Part shown: positions 24,642 to 34,320 of the stretch, in pieces
Numbering within the stretch: the stretch's first letter is position 1
Layout of the letters: each line of letters begins with the position of its first letter
From: Filimonas lacunae
GTDB lineage: Bacteria > Bacteroidota > Bacteroidia > Chitinophagales > Chitinophagaceae
Direction of reading: 5' to 3'
NCBI RefSeq assembly: GCF_002355595.1
Contig: NZ_AP017422.1
Span: 5,398,823-5,462,822, forward strand
DNA: 64,000 nt
The notes under the pieces: model-generated
What the model was told of the DNA's origin: nothing
What the model saw: only the letters and a program-made list of their open reading frames with translations
Database searches by the model: none
Program-made: the position numbers and the translations under genes

Positions 24642-27179
24642 TTATTTGACGTCTGCAGCTTCTTCTTTCCTTCTGCCCAGTTCAAAAACAATCTTATTGT
24701 TTTCTTTATCCAGGTTGGCTATTAACACATCACCCTGCTTCACATTCATATTCAGAATTTCTTCTGCCAATGGATCTTCCAGGTATTTCTGAATAGCTCT
24801 GTGCAGCGGACGCGCACCAAACTGAACATCATAACCTTTATCGGCAATGAAGTCTTTCGCTTCAGGCGTAATTTCCAGTGTAAAGCCTAATGTGGTCAGG
24901 CGTTTTAACACACCTTGCATCAGGATATCGATAATCTGGAAGATATTGTCTTTGCTCAGTGAGTTAAAGATCACCACATCATCTATACGGTTCAGGAACT
25001 CTGGAGAGAATGTACGTTTCAGTGCTTTTTCAATCACTGCTTTGTTGTTCTCATCCTGACTTTGAACGCGGGCAGCAGTAGCAAAACCTACACCATCACC
25101 AAACTCTTTCAACTGGCGTACACCAATGTTAGAGGTCATAATGATCAATGTGTTTTTGAAATCTACCTTTCTGCCTAAACCATCTGTTAACTGGCCATCG
25201 TCCAGCACCTGTAACAGAATGTTATAGATATCCGGGTGTGCTTTTTCAATTTCATCCAGCAGAATTACGCTATAAGGCTTACGACGTACTTTTTCAGTAA
25301 GCTGACCACCTTCTTCATAACCTACATATCCGGGAGGCGCACCTATTAAACGGCTTACAGTAAATTTCTCCATGTATTCACTCATATCAATACGCACCAG
25401 CGCATCTTCTGAGTCGAACATATAGCGGGCCAGTGAACGGGCTAACTCTGTTTTACCCACACCGGTTGGTCCCAAGAAAATGAAAGTACCAATGGGCTTT
25501 TTAGGATCTTTCAAACCTACCCTGTTACGCTGAATGGCTTTCACCACTTTAGAGATCGCATCTTCCTGGCCTATTACCATACCTCTCATATCGTCAGACA
25601 TCTTGCGCAGTTTCTCGCTTTCAGCCTGAACCATACGTTTAACAGGAATACCAGTCATCATGCTTACCACTTCTGCGATGTTCTCTTCATCAATAGGGTA
25701 ACGCTTGTGTTTGCTTTCTTCTTCCCAGATACCTTTCGCTTTTTCCAGGTCTTCGCCCAGGCGCTTTTCCGTATCACGCAGTGCAGCAGCCTCTTCAAAA
25801 CGCTGACTTTTTACCACTTTGTTCTTTTCCTGTTTGATTTCTTCAATCTGTTTTTCCAGGTCAAGAATATTTTGTGGTACGTTGATGTTTTTGAGGTGAA
25901 CGCGTGCGCCCACTTCATCCATTACATCAATTGCTTTATCAGGTAACAAACGGTCGGTCATATAACGATCGCTCAACTTCACACAAGCTTCAATTGCTTC
26001 GTCGTTATAAGCTACGTTGTGATACTCTTCGTATTTGCTTTTGATGTTGGTTAAAATCTGGATGGTTTCGTCCACGGTTGGTGGGTCTACCATTACTTTC
26101 TGGAAACGACGGTCTAATGCACCATCTTTTTCAATGTACATGCGGTATTCATCCAGTGTGGAAGCACCAATACATTGCAGTTCGCCACGAGCCAGCGCTG
26201 GTTTAAAAATGTTGCTGGCGTCTAATGATCCGCTGGCACCACCTGCCCCTACGATGGTATGAATTTCGTCAATGAACAGAATTACATCCCTGTTTTTTTC
26301 CAGTTCATTCATGATCGCTTTCATACGCTCTTCAAACTGGCCACGGTATTTGGTACCTGCCACCAGGGCTGCCAGGTCTAAAGAGATAACCCTTTTATCA
26401 AACAATACACGGCTTACCTTACGTTGTACTATACGCAGGGCCAGGCCTTCTACGATAGCAGTTTTACCCACACCAGGTTCACCGATGAGTATAGGGTTAT
26501 TCTTTTTACGACGTGATAAAATCTGAGAAACCCTTTCAATTTCTTCCTCACGGCCTACAATCGGGTCTAATGCCCCTGTTTCGGCCAGCTTGGTGATATC
26601 GCGCCCAAAGTTATCCAGCACCGGAGTTTTGCTTTTAACATTGCCCGGTTGTTTGCTGCGTTGTTGTGAGGAAGAGAAACTTCTTTTTTCGTCTTCGAAT
26701 TCGTCGTCATTGTCTTCCGTATACTCGCTACGGGGATCGTTGCTTCTTACCATACCTAATTCAGTTTTAAAAATGTCATAATCAACATCAAACTGGCTCA
26801 GAATCTGAGTAGCTATGTTCTCTTTATTCTTCAGTATAGAAAGCATCAGGTGCTCTGTTTCCACCAATGGACTTTTTAGCGCCTTTGCCTCTAAAACGGT
26901 TACGCGTATCACCTTTTCGGCCTGCTTGGTTAATGGCAGACTATTGATGTTGGCAATATTTTTACCGGTTTTGTCTTTAACAGCTAGTTCTACCTCTTTT
27001 CTAAGTTCATACAAATCAACATTCAGCTGTTTTAGAATCTTAATAGCTGTATTTTCGCCTTCCCGAATTAAACCTAATAATAAATGCTCGGTACCAATAA
27101 AATCATTCCCCAGCCTAAGTGCTTCCTCTCTGCTAAACGAAATGATCTCCTTTACCTGGGCTGAAAAGTTATTATCCAT
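24642..27179 (-). CDS. clpC: ClpC AAA+ unfoldase, ATP-binding subunit of Clp protease
   Basis: 845 residues, full ClpC plan. The N domain has two Clp-N repeats (about 1-145), then a charged Ser/Gln linker (150-190). AAA1 has Walker A GEPGVGKT (233-240) and Walker B DEIH (304-307); a UVR-type coiled M domain lies about 430-475. AAA2 has GPTGVGKT (570-577) and [10 protein letters not shown] (641-650). The ClpP-docking tripeptide VGF is at 697-699, so it should partner with ClpP; clpP is not nearby. It feeds unfolded proteins to ClpP and in other bacteria controls stress responses through adaptors. Divergent from the STAS gene. Confidence 0.97.
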   Translation of the reverse strand: MDNNFSAQVKEIISFSREEALRLGNDFIGTEHLLLGLIREGENTAIKILKQLNVDLYELRKEVELAVKDKTGKNIANINSLPLTKQAEKVIRVTVLEAKALKSPLVETEHLMLSILKNKENIATQILSQFDVDYDIFKTELGMVRSNDPRSEYTEDNDDEFEDEKRSFSSSQQRSKQPGNVKSKTPVLDNFGRDITKLAETGALDPIVGREEEIERVSQILSRRKKNNPILIGEPGVGKTAIVEGLALRIVQRKVSRVLFDKRVISLDLAALVAGTKYRGQFEERMKAIMNELEKNRDVILFIDEIHTIVGAGGASGSLDASNIFKPALARGELQCIGASTLDEYRMYIEKDGALDRRFQKVMVDPPTVDETIQILTNIKSKYEEYHNVAYNDEAIEACVKLSDRYMTDRLLPDKAIDVMDEVGARVHLKNINVPQNILDLEKQIEEIKQEKNKVVKSQRFEEAAALRDTEKRLGEDLEKAKGIWEEESKHKRYPIDEENIAEVVSMMTGIPVKRMVQAESEKLRKMSDDMRGMVIGQEDAISKVVKAIQRNRVGLKDPKKPIGTFIFLGPTGVGKTELARSLARYMFDSEDALVRIDMSEYMEKFTVSRLIGAPPGYVGYEEGGQLTEKVRRKPYSVILLDEIEKAHPDIYNILLQVLDDGQLTDGLGRKVDFKNTLIIMTSNIGVRQLKEFGDGVGFATAARVQSQDENNKAVIEKALKRTFSPEFLNRIDDVVIFNSLSKDNIFQIIDILMQGVLKRLTTLGFTLEITPEAKDFIADKGYDVQFGARPLHRAIQKYLEDPLAEEILNMNVKQGDVLIANLDKENNKIVFELGRRKEEAADVK

Positions 27180-27279
27180 GATAAAATAATTATGTTAATT
27201 AGCGGTGATACAATTATAACGAATATTTTTGAGCCTTGACACGCTGCTTTTGTGCACCCCGTGTTAATCATTTAATAAT

Positions 27280-27699
27280 ATGAATATGCAGGTCAAAATT
27301 GATACCAAGGAAAAATTTACAGTTATTACGCCTGTAGACCCTGTGTTATATGACAATTTAGCAGAATCGGCTACCCAAATGCTTTTGCCTTACCTGCAAA
27401 AAGACATAAAAAACATTGTACTTAACCTGAAAGAGGTAAAGCACATGGAAGCAGATTTTGCTGGTACGCTGGCTTCATTGCAACAAAAATTTTACGAGTA
27501 CAACGTTTCTTTTGTGATTTGTTGCCTGAACGAAAAAATGGAAGACTTTCTGGAAGAACTGGAAATACTGGAATTTTTAAATGCAGCACCTACTGAAACA
27601 GAAGCCTGGGATATTGTTCAGATGGAAGAAATTGAACGTGAATTGCTGGACGACAGCGAGCCACTGTTTAATGATCACAGGGAAAAAGACAGGGATTAA
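27280..27699 (+). CDS. STAS-domain protein (anti-anti-sigma factor-like)
   Basis: 139 residues: a STAS domain (about 5-110) with the strand-helix pattern IKNIVLNLKEVKHMEADFAGTL, where SpoIIAA-type proteins have the phosphorylatable D-S-S-G loop. Here the aligned positions read A-D-F-A, with no Ser or Thr. The acidic C-terminal tail (115-139) is an extension. Classic STAS factors free sigma factors by binding an anti-sigma kinase when dephosphorylated; this one cannot be switched that way, and no kinase or sigma gene is adjacent. It is divergent from clpC with a 100-bp shared promoter region. Confidence 0.65.
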   Translation: MNMQVKIDTKEKFTVITPVDPVLYDNLAESATQMLLPYLQKDIKNIVLNLKEVKHMEADFAGTLASLQQKFYEYNVSFVICCLNEKMEDFLEELEILEFLNAAPTETEAWDIVQMEEIERELLDDSEPLFNDHREKDRD

Positions 27700-27897
27700 T
27701 ACTGAAAAAGGAATAAAACCAACAAATGAGGAACAAAATTGCAGGTAAAGCAACTCCCTATCTGCAATTAGCGAGAAAAACCAATAAAACTACCACTACA
27801 ACAATGACCAGAGTTAAAAATAGCGCCAATCAAAAAGACCTTCAACATAGTAGTTTATTCACCAATACGTCAAAGGTCCTTTCTGATCGTACCATTT

Positions 27898-28305
27898 TTA
27901 ATCTTTATGCTCCATTACTCCCTTTGCCAGCAGTAACCAGCCGGCAATAAAAAATAAGCCGCCTACAGGCGTTACAGGACCAATCACTTTGCCTATTGCA
28001 GGTAATGGCCCTCCTTCAGAAGCAGCAGTTAACCACGTAAGCACATACAATGATCCGCTAAATAAGATAATTCCTAATACGAATAAAGTTCCTGCATATT
28101 GCAACCACTTATTGGGGAACTCTTTCCACGCTAGTGCCGTAATCAATAAGGCAAAAACGTGGTAAAACTGGTATTTTACTCCGGTTTCAAAAATAGCCAA
28201 TGCAGGTGCGGGAACTATTTCTTTAAGCTTATGCGCTCCAAATGCTCCCAAAATAACTGCCAGCGCCCCTAAAAAAGCCGCTAGTTTAAAAAATGGCTTA
28301 TGCAT
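27898..28305 (-). CDS. DUF423 membrane protein
   Basis: 135 residues, four predicted membrane helices. AAFLGALAVILGAFGAHKLKE near the N-terminus (in two parts, 8-28) and YQFYHVFALLITAL with LFSGSLYVL are the family hallmarks. DUF423 proteins (YwdK/YgdD type) are small inner-membrane proteins of unknown function. The gene overlaps the start of the region 3' of aroK by 8 bp, so it is translated with the shikimate kinase. The 198 bp between it and the STAS gene hold no convincing gene. Confidence 0.88.
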   Translation of the reverse strand: MHKPFFKLAAFLGALAVILGAFGAHKLKEIVPAPALAIFETGVKYQFYHVFALLITALAWKEFPNKWLQYAGTLFVLGIILFSGSLYVLTWLTAASEGGPLPAIGKVIGPVTPVGGLFFIAGWLLLAKGVMEHKD

Positions 28306-28804
28306 GCTGTTTTACAATTTTTAAAAGGGCAGCTTCTGTAATTCCCTCTCCCTTCAGGTGATACTGTGCCTGGCTGTAGTATTGTGTTCTTTCAGCCAGT
28401 CGTTTCTGAAACAATTGCAGAATTTCATCATCAGACAATCCCTGAATAGCCGGGCGATGCTCTATTTGTTGTTTGGCGCGATCTACTAATGTTTCCACCG
28501 GCTCATCAATCCAGATAGTCACCCCTTCTTTATTCATCCATTGGATATTATTCGAAAAACAAGGAGTGCCACCACCGGTAGCCAACACATAAGCTTTCTT
28601 TTCACCAAACCAACGCAACACTTTCGCTTCTGCTTTACGGAAATGATCTTCGCCGTCTTCTGCAAAAATTTCTGTAATCGTTTTCTCTTCGCTGGTTTCT
28701 ACCAGGTAATCCAGGTCGTAACAACCGGTTTTTACTTTTTTAGACAGGTATTTTGCCCAATGGCTTTTTCCGGTACCCATCATTCCAATTAAAAATAACT
28801 TCAT
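28298..28804 (-). CDS. aroK: Shikimate kinase
   Basis: 168 residues; phosphorylates shikimate with ATP in the chorismate pathway. P-loop GMMGTGKS (7-14), the substrate acids in YDLDYLVE, the FRKAE segment (x-F-R-x-x-E) that binds shikimate, and Walker-B-like LATGGGTP are all present. The last 8 bp overlap the DUF423 gene and the upstream acyl-CoA dehydrogenase ends 5 bp before its start, so it is part of a same-strand run. Confidence 0.94.
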   Translation of the reverse strand: MKLFLIGMMGTGKSHWAKYLSKKVKTGCYDLDYLVETSEEKTITEIFAEDGEDHFRKAEAKVLRWFGEKKAYVLATGGGTPCFSNNIQWMNKEGVTIWIDEPVETLVDRAKQQIEHRPAIQGLSDDEILQLFQKRLAERTQYYSQAQYHLKGEGITEAALLKIVKQHA

Positions 28805-28809
28805 CCTCT

Positions 28810-29994
28810 TTATTTAAACGCATTCAATCCTGTTACGTCCATGCCGGTAATCAGCAAATGAACATCGTGCGTGCCCTCATAGGTTATTACACTTTCCAGG
28901 TTCATCATGTGTCGCATAACACTGTATTCCCCCGTTATACCCATGCCCCCCAGCATTTGCCGGGCGTCGCGTGCAATATTAGTAGCTATTTCGCAACTGT
29001 TTCTTTTAGCCATGCTTACCTGTGCCGGTGTGGCGGCGCCTTTATCCATCAGCACACCCAACCTCCATACCAGCAGCTGCGCTTTGGTAATTTCAGTGAT
29101 CATTTCAGCCAGCTTTTTCTGCTGTAACTGAAATCCGCCAATAGCCCTGTCAAACTGAACACGCTCTTTGGAATAACGTAAAGCAGTATCGTAGCAGTCC
29201 ATAGCAGCCCCCAATGCCCCCCAGGCAATGCCATAACGGGCTTTGGATAAACAGCTTAAAGGGCCTTTCATGCCTTTTACACCGGGCAGTATGTTTTGCT
29301 TAGGCACTTTAACATTATCAAACACCAGTTCACCGGTAGCGCTGGCACGCAGGCTCCACTTACCATGTGTAGTAGGCGTGGAAAAACCTTCCATTCCCCT
29401 TTCTACAATCACCCCTCTTATATCTCCCTGCTCATCTTTAGCCCACACCACAGCCACCTGTGCAAATGGCGCATTACTGATCCACATTTTAGCACCGTTG
29501 AGTATAATATGGTCGCCTGCCTCTTTAAAACTGGTAACCATACCGGCAGGGTTGCTGCCGTGATCGGGTTCGGTTAAGCCAAAACATCCCAGCCATTCGC
29601 CACTGGCCAGTTTAGGCAGGTATTTCTTTTTATGTTCTTCGCTGCCATAGGCATAAATAGGAAACATCACCAGCGAGCCCTGCACGCTGGCAGTACTGCG
29701 CACACCGCTATCGCCACGTTCCAGCTCCTGCATCATTAAACCATAACTAATATAGTCTAACCCGCCACCTCCATATTCCTGCGGAACAGTGGGACCAAAA
29801 CATCCCAGCTCTCCCAACTGCTTTACTATCTGTTCGGGAAATGCTGCACGCTGCGCATAGTCTTCTATGATAGGGGAGATTTCCTTTTTTACATAAGTGC
29901 GCACGGTGTCACGTATCAGCTTTTGCTCTTCGGTAAAAAGCTCATCCAGCTGGTAGTAATCGGGCGATTGAAATAAGTCTGTACGGGCAGCCAT
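28810..29994 (-). CDS. Acyl-CoA dehydrogenase, glutaryl-CoA dehydrogenase type
   Basis: 395 residues from ATG 29994 (the frame is open 46 codons further into pyrF, but the true start matches the family). Flavoenzyme: FAD-site segments GCFGLTEPDHGSNP and KMWISNAPFAQVAVVWAKD, middle domain, and the catalytic base Glu in VITYEGTHDVH close to the C-terminus, followed by GLNAF. That ending, and the overall layout, match glutaryl-CoA dehydrogenase (lysine/tryptophan breakdown, oxidative decarboxylation to crotonyl-CoA) better than short-chain enzymes. It lies 11 bp downstream of pyrF on the same strand. Confidence 0.85.
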   Translation of the reverse strand: MAARTDLFQSPDYYQLDELFTEEQKLIRDTVRTYVKKEISPIIEDYAQRAAFPEQIVKQLGELGCFGPTVPQEYGGGGLDYISYGLMMQELERGDSGVRSTASVQGSLVMFPIYAYGSEEHKKKYLPKLASGEWLGCFGLTEPDHGSNPAGMVTSFKEAGDHIILNGAKMWISNAPFAQVAVVWAKDEQGDIRGVIVERGMEGFSTPTTHGKWSLRASATGELVFDNVKVPKQNILPGVKGMKGPLSCLSKARYGIAWGALGAAMDCYDTALRYSKERVQFDRAIGGFQLQQKKLAEMITEITKAQLLVWRLGVLMDKGAATPAQVSMAKRNSCEIATNIARDARQMLGGMGITGEYSVMRHMMNLESVITYEGTHDVHLLITGMDVTGLNAFK

Positions 29995-30005
29995 CGTATA
30001 TAGGT

Positions 30006-30812
30006 TTATTTGTTCAGGTATAACGCCATTTCCTGCTGGTATTCTTCCGATACCTGTTGTGCACGAACGGCAAAGTCTTCTCCACTGCTGGCATAGATAA
30101 CAGCACGGCTGGCATTTACCAGTAAACCGCATTGTGCATTCATGCCATAGGAAGATACTTCTTTTAAACTACCGCCCTGTGCGCCCACACCCGGAACCAG
30201 TAAAAAATGTTCAGGAACAATGTTGCGGATATTAGCCAGTTCAGAAGCCTGGGTGGCCCCTACCACAAACATCAGGTTATCGGATGTTCCCCAGCTGCTT
30301 ACAGTTCGCAATACTTTTTCATACAACTTTTCGCCACCGGCCTGTTGCAGTTCAAAATCTTCTGCGCCTTTGTTAGAAGTCAATCCCAACACAATAGCCA
30401 CCTTGTTTTCGTATTCCAGGAAAGGACGTACACTGTCTTCCCCCATATAAGGTGCTACCGTAACAGCATCAAAAGGTAAGGTTTCGAAAAAAGTGCGTGC
30501 GTATTGGGCTGAGGTGTTGCCAATATCCCCTCTTTTGGCATCGGCAATGGTAAAATGGGTATCAGGTATGTAATGCAATGTTTTTTCCATGGCTTCCCAC
30601 CCCTTCAATCCCATGCTTTCGTAAAAAGCAGTGTTGATTTTATAGCTTACACAAGATGCTTTGGTAGCATCAATAATCGCTTTATTAAATAAAAAAACAC
30701 CATCAGGATGCTGTTTCAGGTGTGCAGGTAATTTAGAGATATCTGTATCCAGGCCAACACAGAGATACGATTTGGACGACTGTATGGCTGCAACCAGCTG
30801 TTGTTTGTTCAT
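30006..30812 (-). CDS. pyrF: Orotidine 5'-phosphate decarboxylase, long form
   Basis: 268 residues; makes UMP from OMP, the last step of de novo pyrimidine synthesis. The active-site signature [10 protein letters not shown] sits at 91-100 (D91, K93, D96), with [10 protein letters not shown] (56-65) and [10 protein letters not shown] near 205-215 lining the phosphate pocket. The length is that of the group-2 bacterial form. No other pyrimidine gene is adjacent. Confidence 0.95.
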   Translation of the reverse strand: MNKQQLVAAIQSSKSYLCVGLDTDISKLPAHLKQHPDGVFLFNKAIIDATKASCVSYKINTAFYESMGLKGWEAMEKTLHYIPDTHFTIADAKRGDIGNTSAQYARTFFETLPFDAVTVAPYMGEDSVRPFLEYENKVAIVLGLTSNKGAEDFELQQAGGEKLYEKVLRTVSSWGTSDNLMFVVGATQASELANIRNIVPEHFLLVPGVGAQGGSLKEVSSYGMNAQCGLLVNASRAVIYASSGEDFAVRAQQVSEEYQQEMALYLNK

Positions 30813-30841
30813 TTTATTGTACGCGGTTATAGTATGTTTAA

Positions 30842-30887
30842 CAATGCTTCTTGCCTAAGCGCCCAAGCACCCGAACAAGAAGCATTG
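30842..30887. repeat. Long inverted repeat between pyrF and mrp
   Basis: Perfect 12-bp arms CAATGCTTCTTG (30842-30853) and CAAGAAGCATTG (30876-30887), separated by 22 bases rich in C and G. It sits in the 109-bp gap between pyrF and mrp (both minus strand). There is no T-tract on either side, so it is not a canonical terminator; it may be a mRNA-stabilising hairpin. Confidence 0.6.
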
Positions 30888-30921
30888 AATGGTATAAAGT
30901 ATATCTTGTATGTCAACGGAA

Positions 30922-32019
30922 TTATGCAATTGACGCTAACACCTGTGAAGGCGCTGCTGATGCATTACGGATGGCAATGTTACGTGCTGCTGCACCTGCA
31001 AAAGCCTCAAATGCCGCTACGGTAGCCGGATCATTGTTAATGATAGCCGGTATGCCTTCGTCACCTGCTTCGCGGATACTTTGCACCAGTGGAATTTGTC
31101 CCAGGAAGGGCAGATCATATTCCTCAGCCAGCTTACGTCCACCTTCTTTGCCAAAGATGTAGTATTTCATATCAGGCAGTTCGGCCGGGGTAAAGTAAGC
31201 CATGTTTTCTACCAGTCCAATGATAGGCACTTTAATCTGCGCCTGCCCAAACATCGCAATACCTTTTTTAGCATCTGCCAGGGCCACGTTCTGCGGAGTG
31301 GTTACAATTACCACGCCCGTAACAGGCACTGTTTGCATTAAGCTGAGGTGAATATCACCGGTGCCGGGCGGCATATCAATAACCAGGTAATCCAGTTCGC
31401 CCCAATCTACATCGGTAACAAACTGCCTGATAGCACTGCTTACCATCGGGCCACGCCAAACCACTGCATTTTTTTCATCTACCAGCAAACCAATGCTCAT
31501 CAGTTTAATGCCGTGTTTTTCCATCGGCACAATAATGCCTTTGCCATCTACTTCACGCATCATCGGACGCTGGCCACGTACGCCAAACATAATAGGTACG
31601 CTGGGGCCGTAAATATCCGCATCCATTAATCCTACACTGGCGCCGCCTTTGCTCAGGGCCAGTGCCAGGTTGGCAGCTACCGTGCTTTTACCCACGCCAC
31701 CTTTACCGCTCACTACTGCTATAATATTTTTTACACCCGGTAACAGCATCTGCGAATCTTTACGGTTGGAGCTGGTATTGGCGGTAAAGTTCACCTTCAC
31801 CACTGCCTCCCTATTCACCAGTATTTTAACCGCGTTAACACATGCTGTTTGCATCATGTCCTTCATAGGACAGGCAGGTGTGGTAAGTACTACTGTAAAT
31901 GATACATTATTCCCTTCTATTACAATGTCTTTCACCATATTCAGCGTCACAAGATCCTTACCTAAATCGGGTTCCTGCACGTTGCTCAAAGCCTTTAGAA
32001 TATCAGATTCAGTCATCAC
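30922..32019 (-). CDS. Mrp/NBP35-type iron-sulfur carrier P-loop ATPase
   Basis: 365 residues. The N-terminal MIP18/DUF59 domain (about 1-90) contains EPDLGKDLV and TTPACPMKD. The P-loop ATPase has the deviant Walker A GKGGVGKST (105-113), then DADIYGPSVP and YLVIDMPPGTGD. Mrp/ApbC proteins carry Fe-S clusters to apo-proteins. The C-x-x-C cluster pair usually found after the ENM motif is replaced by ENMAYFTPAELPDMKYY, with no cysteine. The start codon is preceded by a good -7 element. Confidence 0.92.
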   Translation of the reverse strand: MMTESDILKALSNVQEPDLGKDLVTLNMVKDIVIEGNNVSFTVVLTTPACPMKDMMQTACVNAVKILVNREAVVKVNFTANTSSNRKDSQMLLPGVKNIIAVVSGKGGVGKSTVAANLALALSKGGASVGLMDADIYGPSVPIMFGVRGQRPMMREVDGKGIIVPMEKHGIKLMSIGLLVDEKNAVVWRGPMVSSAIRQFVTDVDWGELDYLVIDMPPGTGDIHLSLMQTVPVTGVVIVTTPQNVALADAKKGIAMFGQAQIKVPIIGLVENMAYFTPAELPDMKYYIFGKEGGRKLAEEYDLPFLGQIPLVQSIREAGDEGIPAIINNDPATVAAFEAFAGAAARNIAIRNASAAPSQVLASIA

Positions 32020-32050
32020 CCATAATTTTGTTAAAAAAGAAATTCTGCCG

Positions 32051-32058
32051 CAAAGTTA
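32051..32058 (-). promoter_or_regulatory. Promoter -7 element of mrp
   Basis: Minus-strand TAACTTTG matches TAnnTTTG, 32 bp before the mrp start. Confidence 0.45.
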
Positions 32059-32138
32059 ACCCATGAGGGGGTTACTTTGTTATGTTAGTATAGATTACTT
32101 AGAAATACGTATCATTGAAGAATAATTAACTGTTTGGC

Positions 32139-32789
32139 ATGAAGCGACTTTTACAGTTTTTTCTTTTAGGTTTTATTTTTTTGTCAGTAACCCAATCCGA
32201 AGCACAAACCAAAACGGTTTCAAAAGATTCGGTTGTACAATTGTATGGTGTTATTATGAGTGCCGACAGCCTTCGTGCGCTTGCTCAGGCCAGTGTGATT
32301 GTAGAGGGTACCGGACGAGGTACTTTAAGTAACGATCAGGGTGTATTTTCTATTGTGGTGCTACGCGGCGAACAGATCCGTTTTTCCAGTACCGGTTTTA
32401 AAGACAAGATCATTACCGTTCCTGACACATTGTCTGGAAACGATTATTATGTGTTTCAGTTACTGGTGAATGATACGGTAAACCTTCCCGCCACCATCTT
32501 AAAACCCCGCCCCAGCCGGGAACAATTTGAGCGGGATTTTGCCAATACCGACATTCCGGCCGATCAGCTGGAAATTGCCCGCCAGAATACTGACGAAGCT
32601 ACCCGGCGCATTTTAGCAGCTACCCTGCCTAAAGATGGCCGCGAAGCAGTAAACATGCAATTGCGCCAGCAGGCCACCAAATATTACTACAATGGCCAGC
32701 AGCCGCCTATCAATTTATTTAACCCGTTTGCCTGGGCTGACTTTATCAAGGCCTGGAAACGAGGTGATTTTAAGAAAAAGAAGTACTAA
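32139..32789 (+). CDS. Exported CarboxypepD_reg-like domain protein
   Basis: 216 residues with a signal peptide (basic start, hydrophobic LLGFIFLSV, cleavage after SEA). The mature N-terminal ~95 residues are a CarboxypepD regulatory-like beta domain: VQLYGVIMSADSLRALAQASV, the IVEGTGRGTLSNDQGVFSI turn, and IRFSSTGFKDKII. In Bacteroidota this domain usually heads TonB receptors; here it is free-standing with a helical C-terminal half (TTLPKDGREA... about 165-190). Role unknown; probably periplasmic or outer-membrane-associated. Gene order suggests it is transcribed with the dehydrogenase 12 bp downstream. Confidence 0.7.
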   Translation: MKRLLQFFLLGFIFLSVTQSEAQTKTVSKDSVVQLYGVIMSADSLRALAQASVIVEGTGRGTLSNDQGVFSIVVLRGEQIRFSSTGFKDKIITVPDTLSGNDYYVFQLLVNDTVNLPATILKPRPSREQFERDFANTDIPADQLEIARQNTDEATRRILAATLPKDGREAVNMQLRQQATKYYYNGQQPPINLFNPFAWADFIKAWKRGDFKKKKY

Positions 32790-32801
32790 GTCATTTGCCA
32801 T

Positions 32802-33689
32802 ATGAAAAATGTTGCTGTTATTGGTGCAGGTACAATGGGCAACGGAATAGCCCACGTATTTGCCGAGAAAGGTTTTATTGTTAGCCTGATTGATGTGAAT
32901 GCCAGTCAGCTGGAAAAGGCAGTGGCCACCATTGGCAAAAACCTGGACAGACAGGTAACCAAAGGGCTGATAACAGAAAACGGGAAAAACGAAGCCTTAT
33001 CACGTATTATTACTTATACCGATATGCAGGCCGGACTAGCCGGTGTGCAACTGGTAGTAGAAGCAGCTACTGAAAACATCGATTTAAAACTGAAAATTTT
33101 TACACAGCTGGATCAGCTGGCTGCTCCGGAAACTATATTAGCCACCAATACCTCTTCTATTTCCATTACTAAAATTGCAGCTGCCACCCAACGCCCCGGT
33201 AAGGTAATAGGCATGCATTTTATGAACCCGGTGCCAGTGATGAAACTGGTGGAAATTATTAATGGCTATGCTACTACGCAAGAGGTAACAGAAACCATTA
33301 CACAACTAAGTGTACAACTGGGTAAAGAGCCTTGTGTGGTAAATGATTATCCTGGTTTTATTGCCAATCGTATTCTGATGCCCATGATCAACGAGGCTAT
33401 TTACAGCCTGTTTGAAGGTGTCGCTGGTGTATCGGAAATTGATACCGTAATGAAATTGGGTATGGCCCACCCTATGGGGCCTTTGCAACTGGCCGACTTT
33501 ATAGGCCTGGATGTTTGCCTGAGCATTATGCGCGTACTGCACGATGGGTTTGGCAATCCTAAATACGCGCCCTGCCCGTTATTAGTGAATATGGTAACCG
33601 CCGGCAAACTGGGTGTAAAAAGTGGGGAAGGTTTTTATGTTTACACCGCCGGATCAAAAGAACTGGTAGTGAGTAAAAGCTTCCAATAA
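32802..33689 (+). CDS. 3-hydroxybutyryl-CoA dehydrogenase-like
   Basis: 295 residues; NAD-dependent oxidoreductase of the 3-hydroxyacyl-CoA family. Rossmann motif GAGTMGNGIAHVFAEKG (8-24) at the N-terminus, VEAATE near 87, the catalytic His-Asn area GMHFMNPVPVMKLVEII (about 138-154), and the C-terminal helical dimer domain with PGFIANRILMPMINEA and KLGMAHPMGPLQLADFIGLD. It interconverts acetoacetyl-CoA and 3-hydroxybutyryl-CoA, in fatty acid or butyrate metabolism, and would pair in function with the acyl-CoA dehydrogenase at 29 kb. Short gap after the exported protein. Confidence 0.93.
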   Translation: MKNVAVIGAGTMGNGIAHVFAEKGFIVSLIDVNASQLEKAVATIGKNLDRQVTKGLITENGKNEALSRIITYTDMQAGLAGVQLVVEAATENIDLKLKIFTQLDQLAAPETILATNTSSISITKIAAATQRPGKVIGMHFMNPVPVMKLVEIINGYATTQEVTETITQLSVQLGKEPCVVNDYPGFIANRILMPMINEAIYSLFEGVAGVSEIDTVMKLGMAHPMGPLQLADFIGLDVCLSIMRVLHDGFGNPKYAPCPLLVNMVTAGKLGVKSGEGFYVYTAGSKELVVSKSFQ

Positions 33690-34301
33690 CTATTTCTGCA
33701 AACGTTGTACAGTTACATAATGCATGTCTTTTAACCGGTACAGCATTTCTTCCAGACGCGCTTTGGGAATGCCAATAGTTAACAGCATAAACAGCTGCTG
33801 CTGCTGGCTCTGAATAGAGCAATCGTGCTGCTTTACCAGTGTCATCACTTCATTCATGCGGGTGTAATCGAATTGCAGTTCGTACAATACTTCAATGGGC
33901 TTTTGTATAGTAGGGGTTAGCTGTAAAGCCATTACCGTAGCCGTTTTATACGCATTGATCAATCCCGGCACGCCCAGTAAAGTGCCACCGAAATAGCGTA
34001 CCACAACCACCGCTACATTTGTTAGCTTTTTACTGTCAATCTGCCCCAGTATGGGTTTACCTGCACTGCTGCTGGGTTCACCATCATCGCTGGCGCGAAA
34101 GTTATTACCATCAATGCCCAAACGATAGGCAAAGCAATGGTGATTGGCTTTGGGATGTTCTTTTTTCAGTTGCTGCAGTTTTTCTTTAAACTGCTCTGCA
34201 CTGGAAACAGGATAAGCATAGGCCAGGAAGCGGCTTCCTTTGTCTTTAAACTCAGCAGTGGTGGGTTGGGCAATAGTTTGAAAAAATTCAGGGTCCGTCA
34301 T
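33690..34301 (-). CDS. YigZ/IMPACT family protein
   Basis: 203 residues. N-terminal UPF0029 (IMPACT) domain with KDKGSRFLAYAYPV, DDGEPSSSAGKPIL and VVVVRYFGGTLLGVPGLI (blocks conserved in YigZ/YvyE). The C-terminal ferredoxin-like DUF1949 half carries YTRMNEVMTLV. The family binds nucleotides or RNA and influences translation, but the biochemical role is unsettled. Its stop abuts the convergent dehydrogenase gene (1 bp). Confidence 0.9.
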   Translation of the reverse strand: MTDPEFFQTIAQPTTAEFKDKGSRFLAYAYPVSSAEQFKEKLQQLKKEHPKANHHCFAYRLGIDGNNFRASDDGEPSSSAGKPILGQIDSKKLTNVAVVVVRYFGGTLLGVPGLINAYKTATVMALQLTPTIQKPIEVLYELQFDYTRMNEVMTLVKQHDCSIQSQQQQLFMLLTIGIPKARLEEMLYRLKDMHYVTVQRLQK

Positions 34302-34320
34302 AACCTTTTATGCAATTCCT

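Noticed and set aside
27726-27950. 74-codon frame between STAS and DUF423
   Set aside because: Low-complexity Thr-rich sequence, overlaps the end of DUF423, no ribosome site, no family; treated as non-coding.
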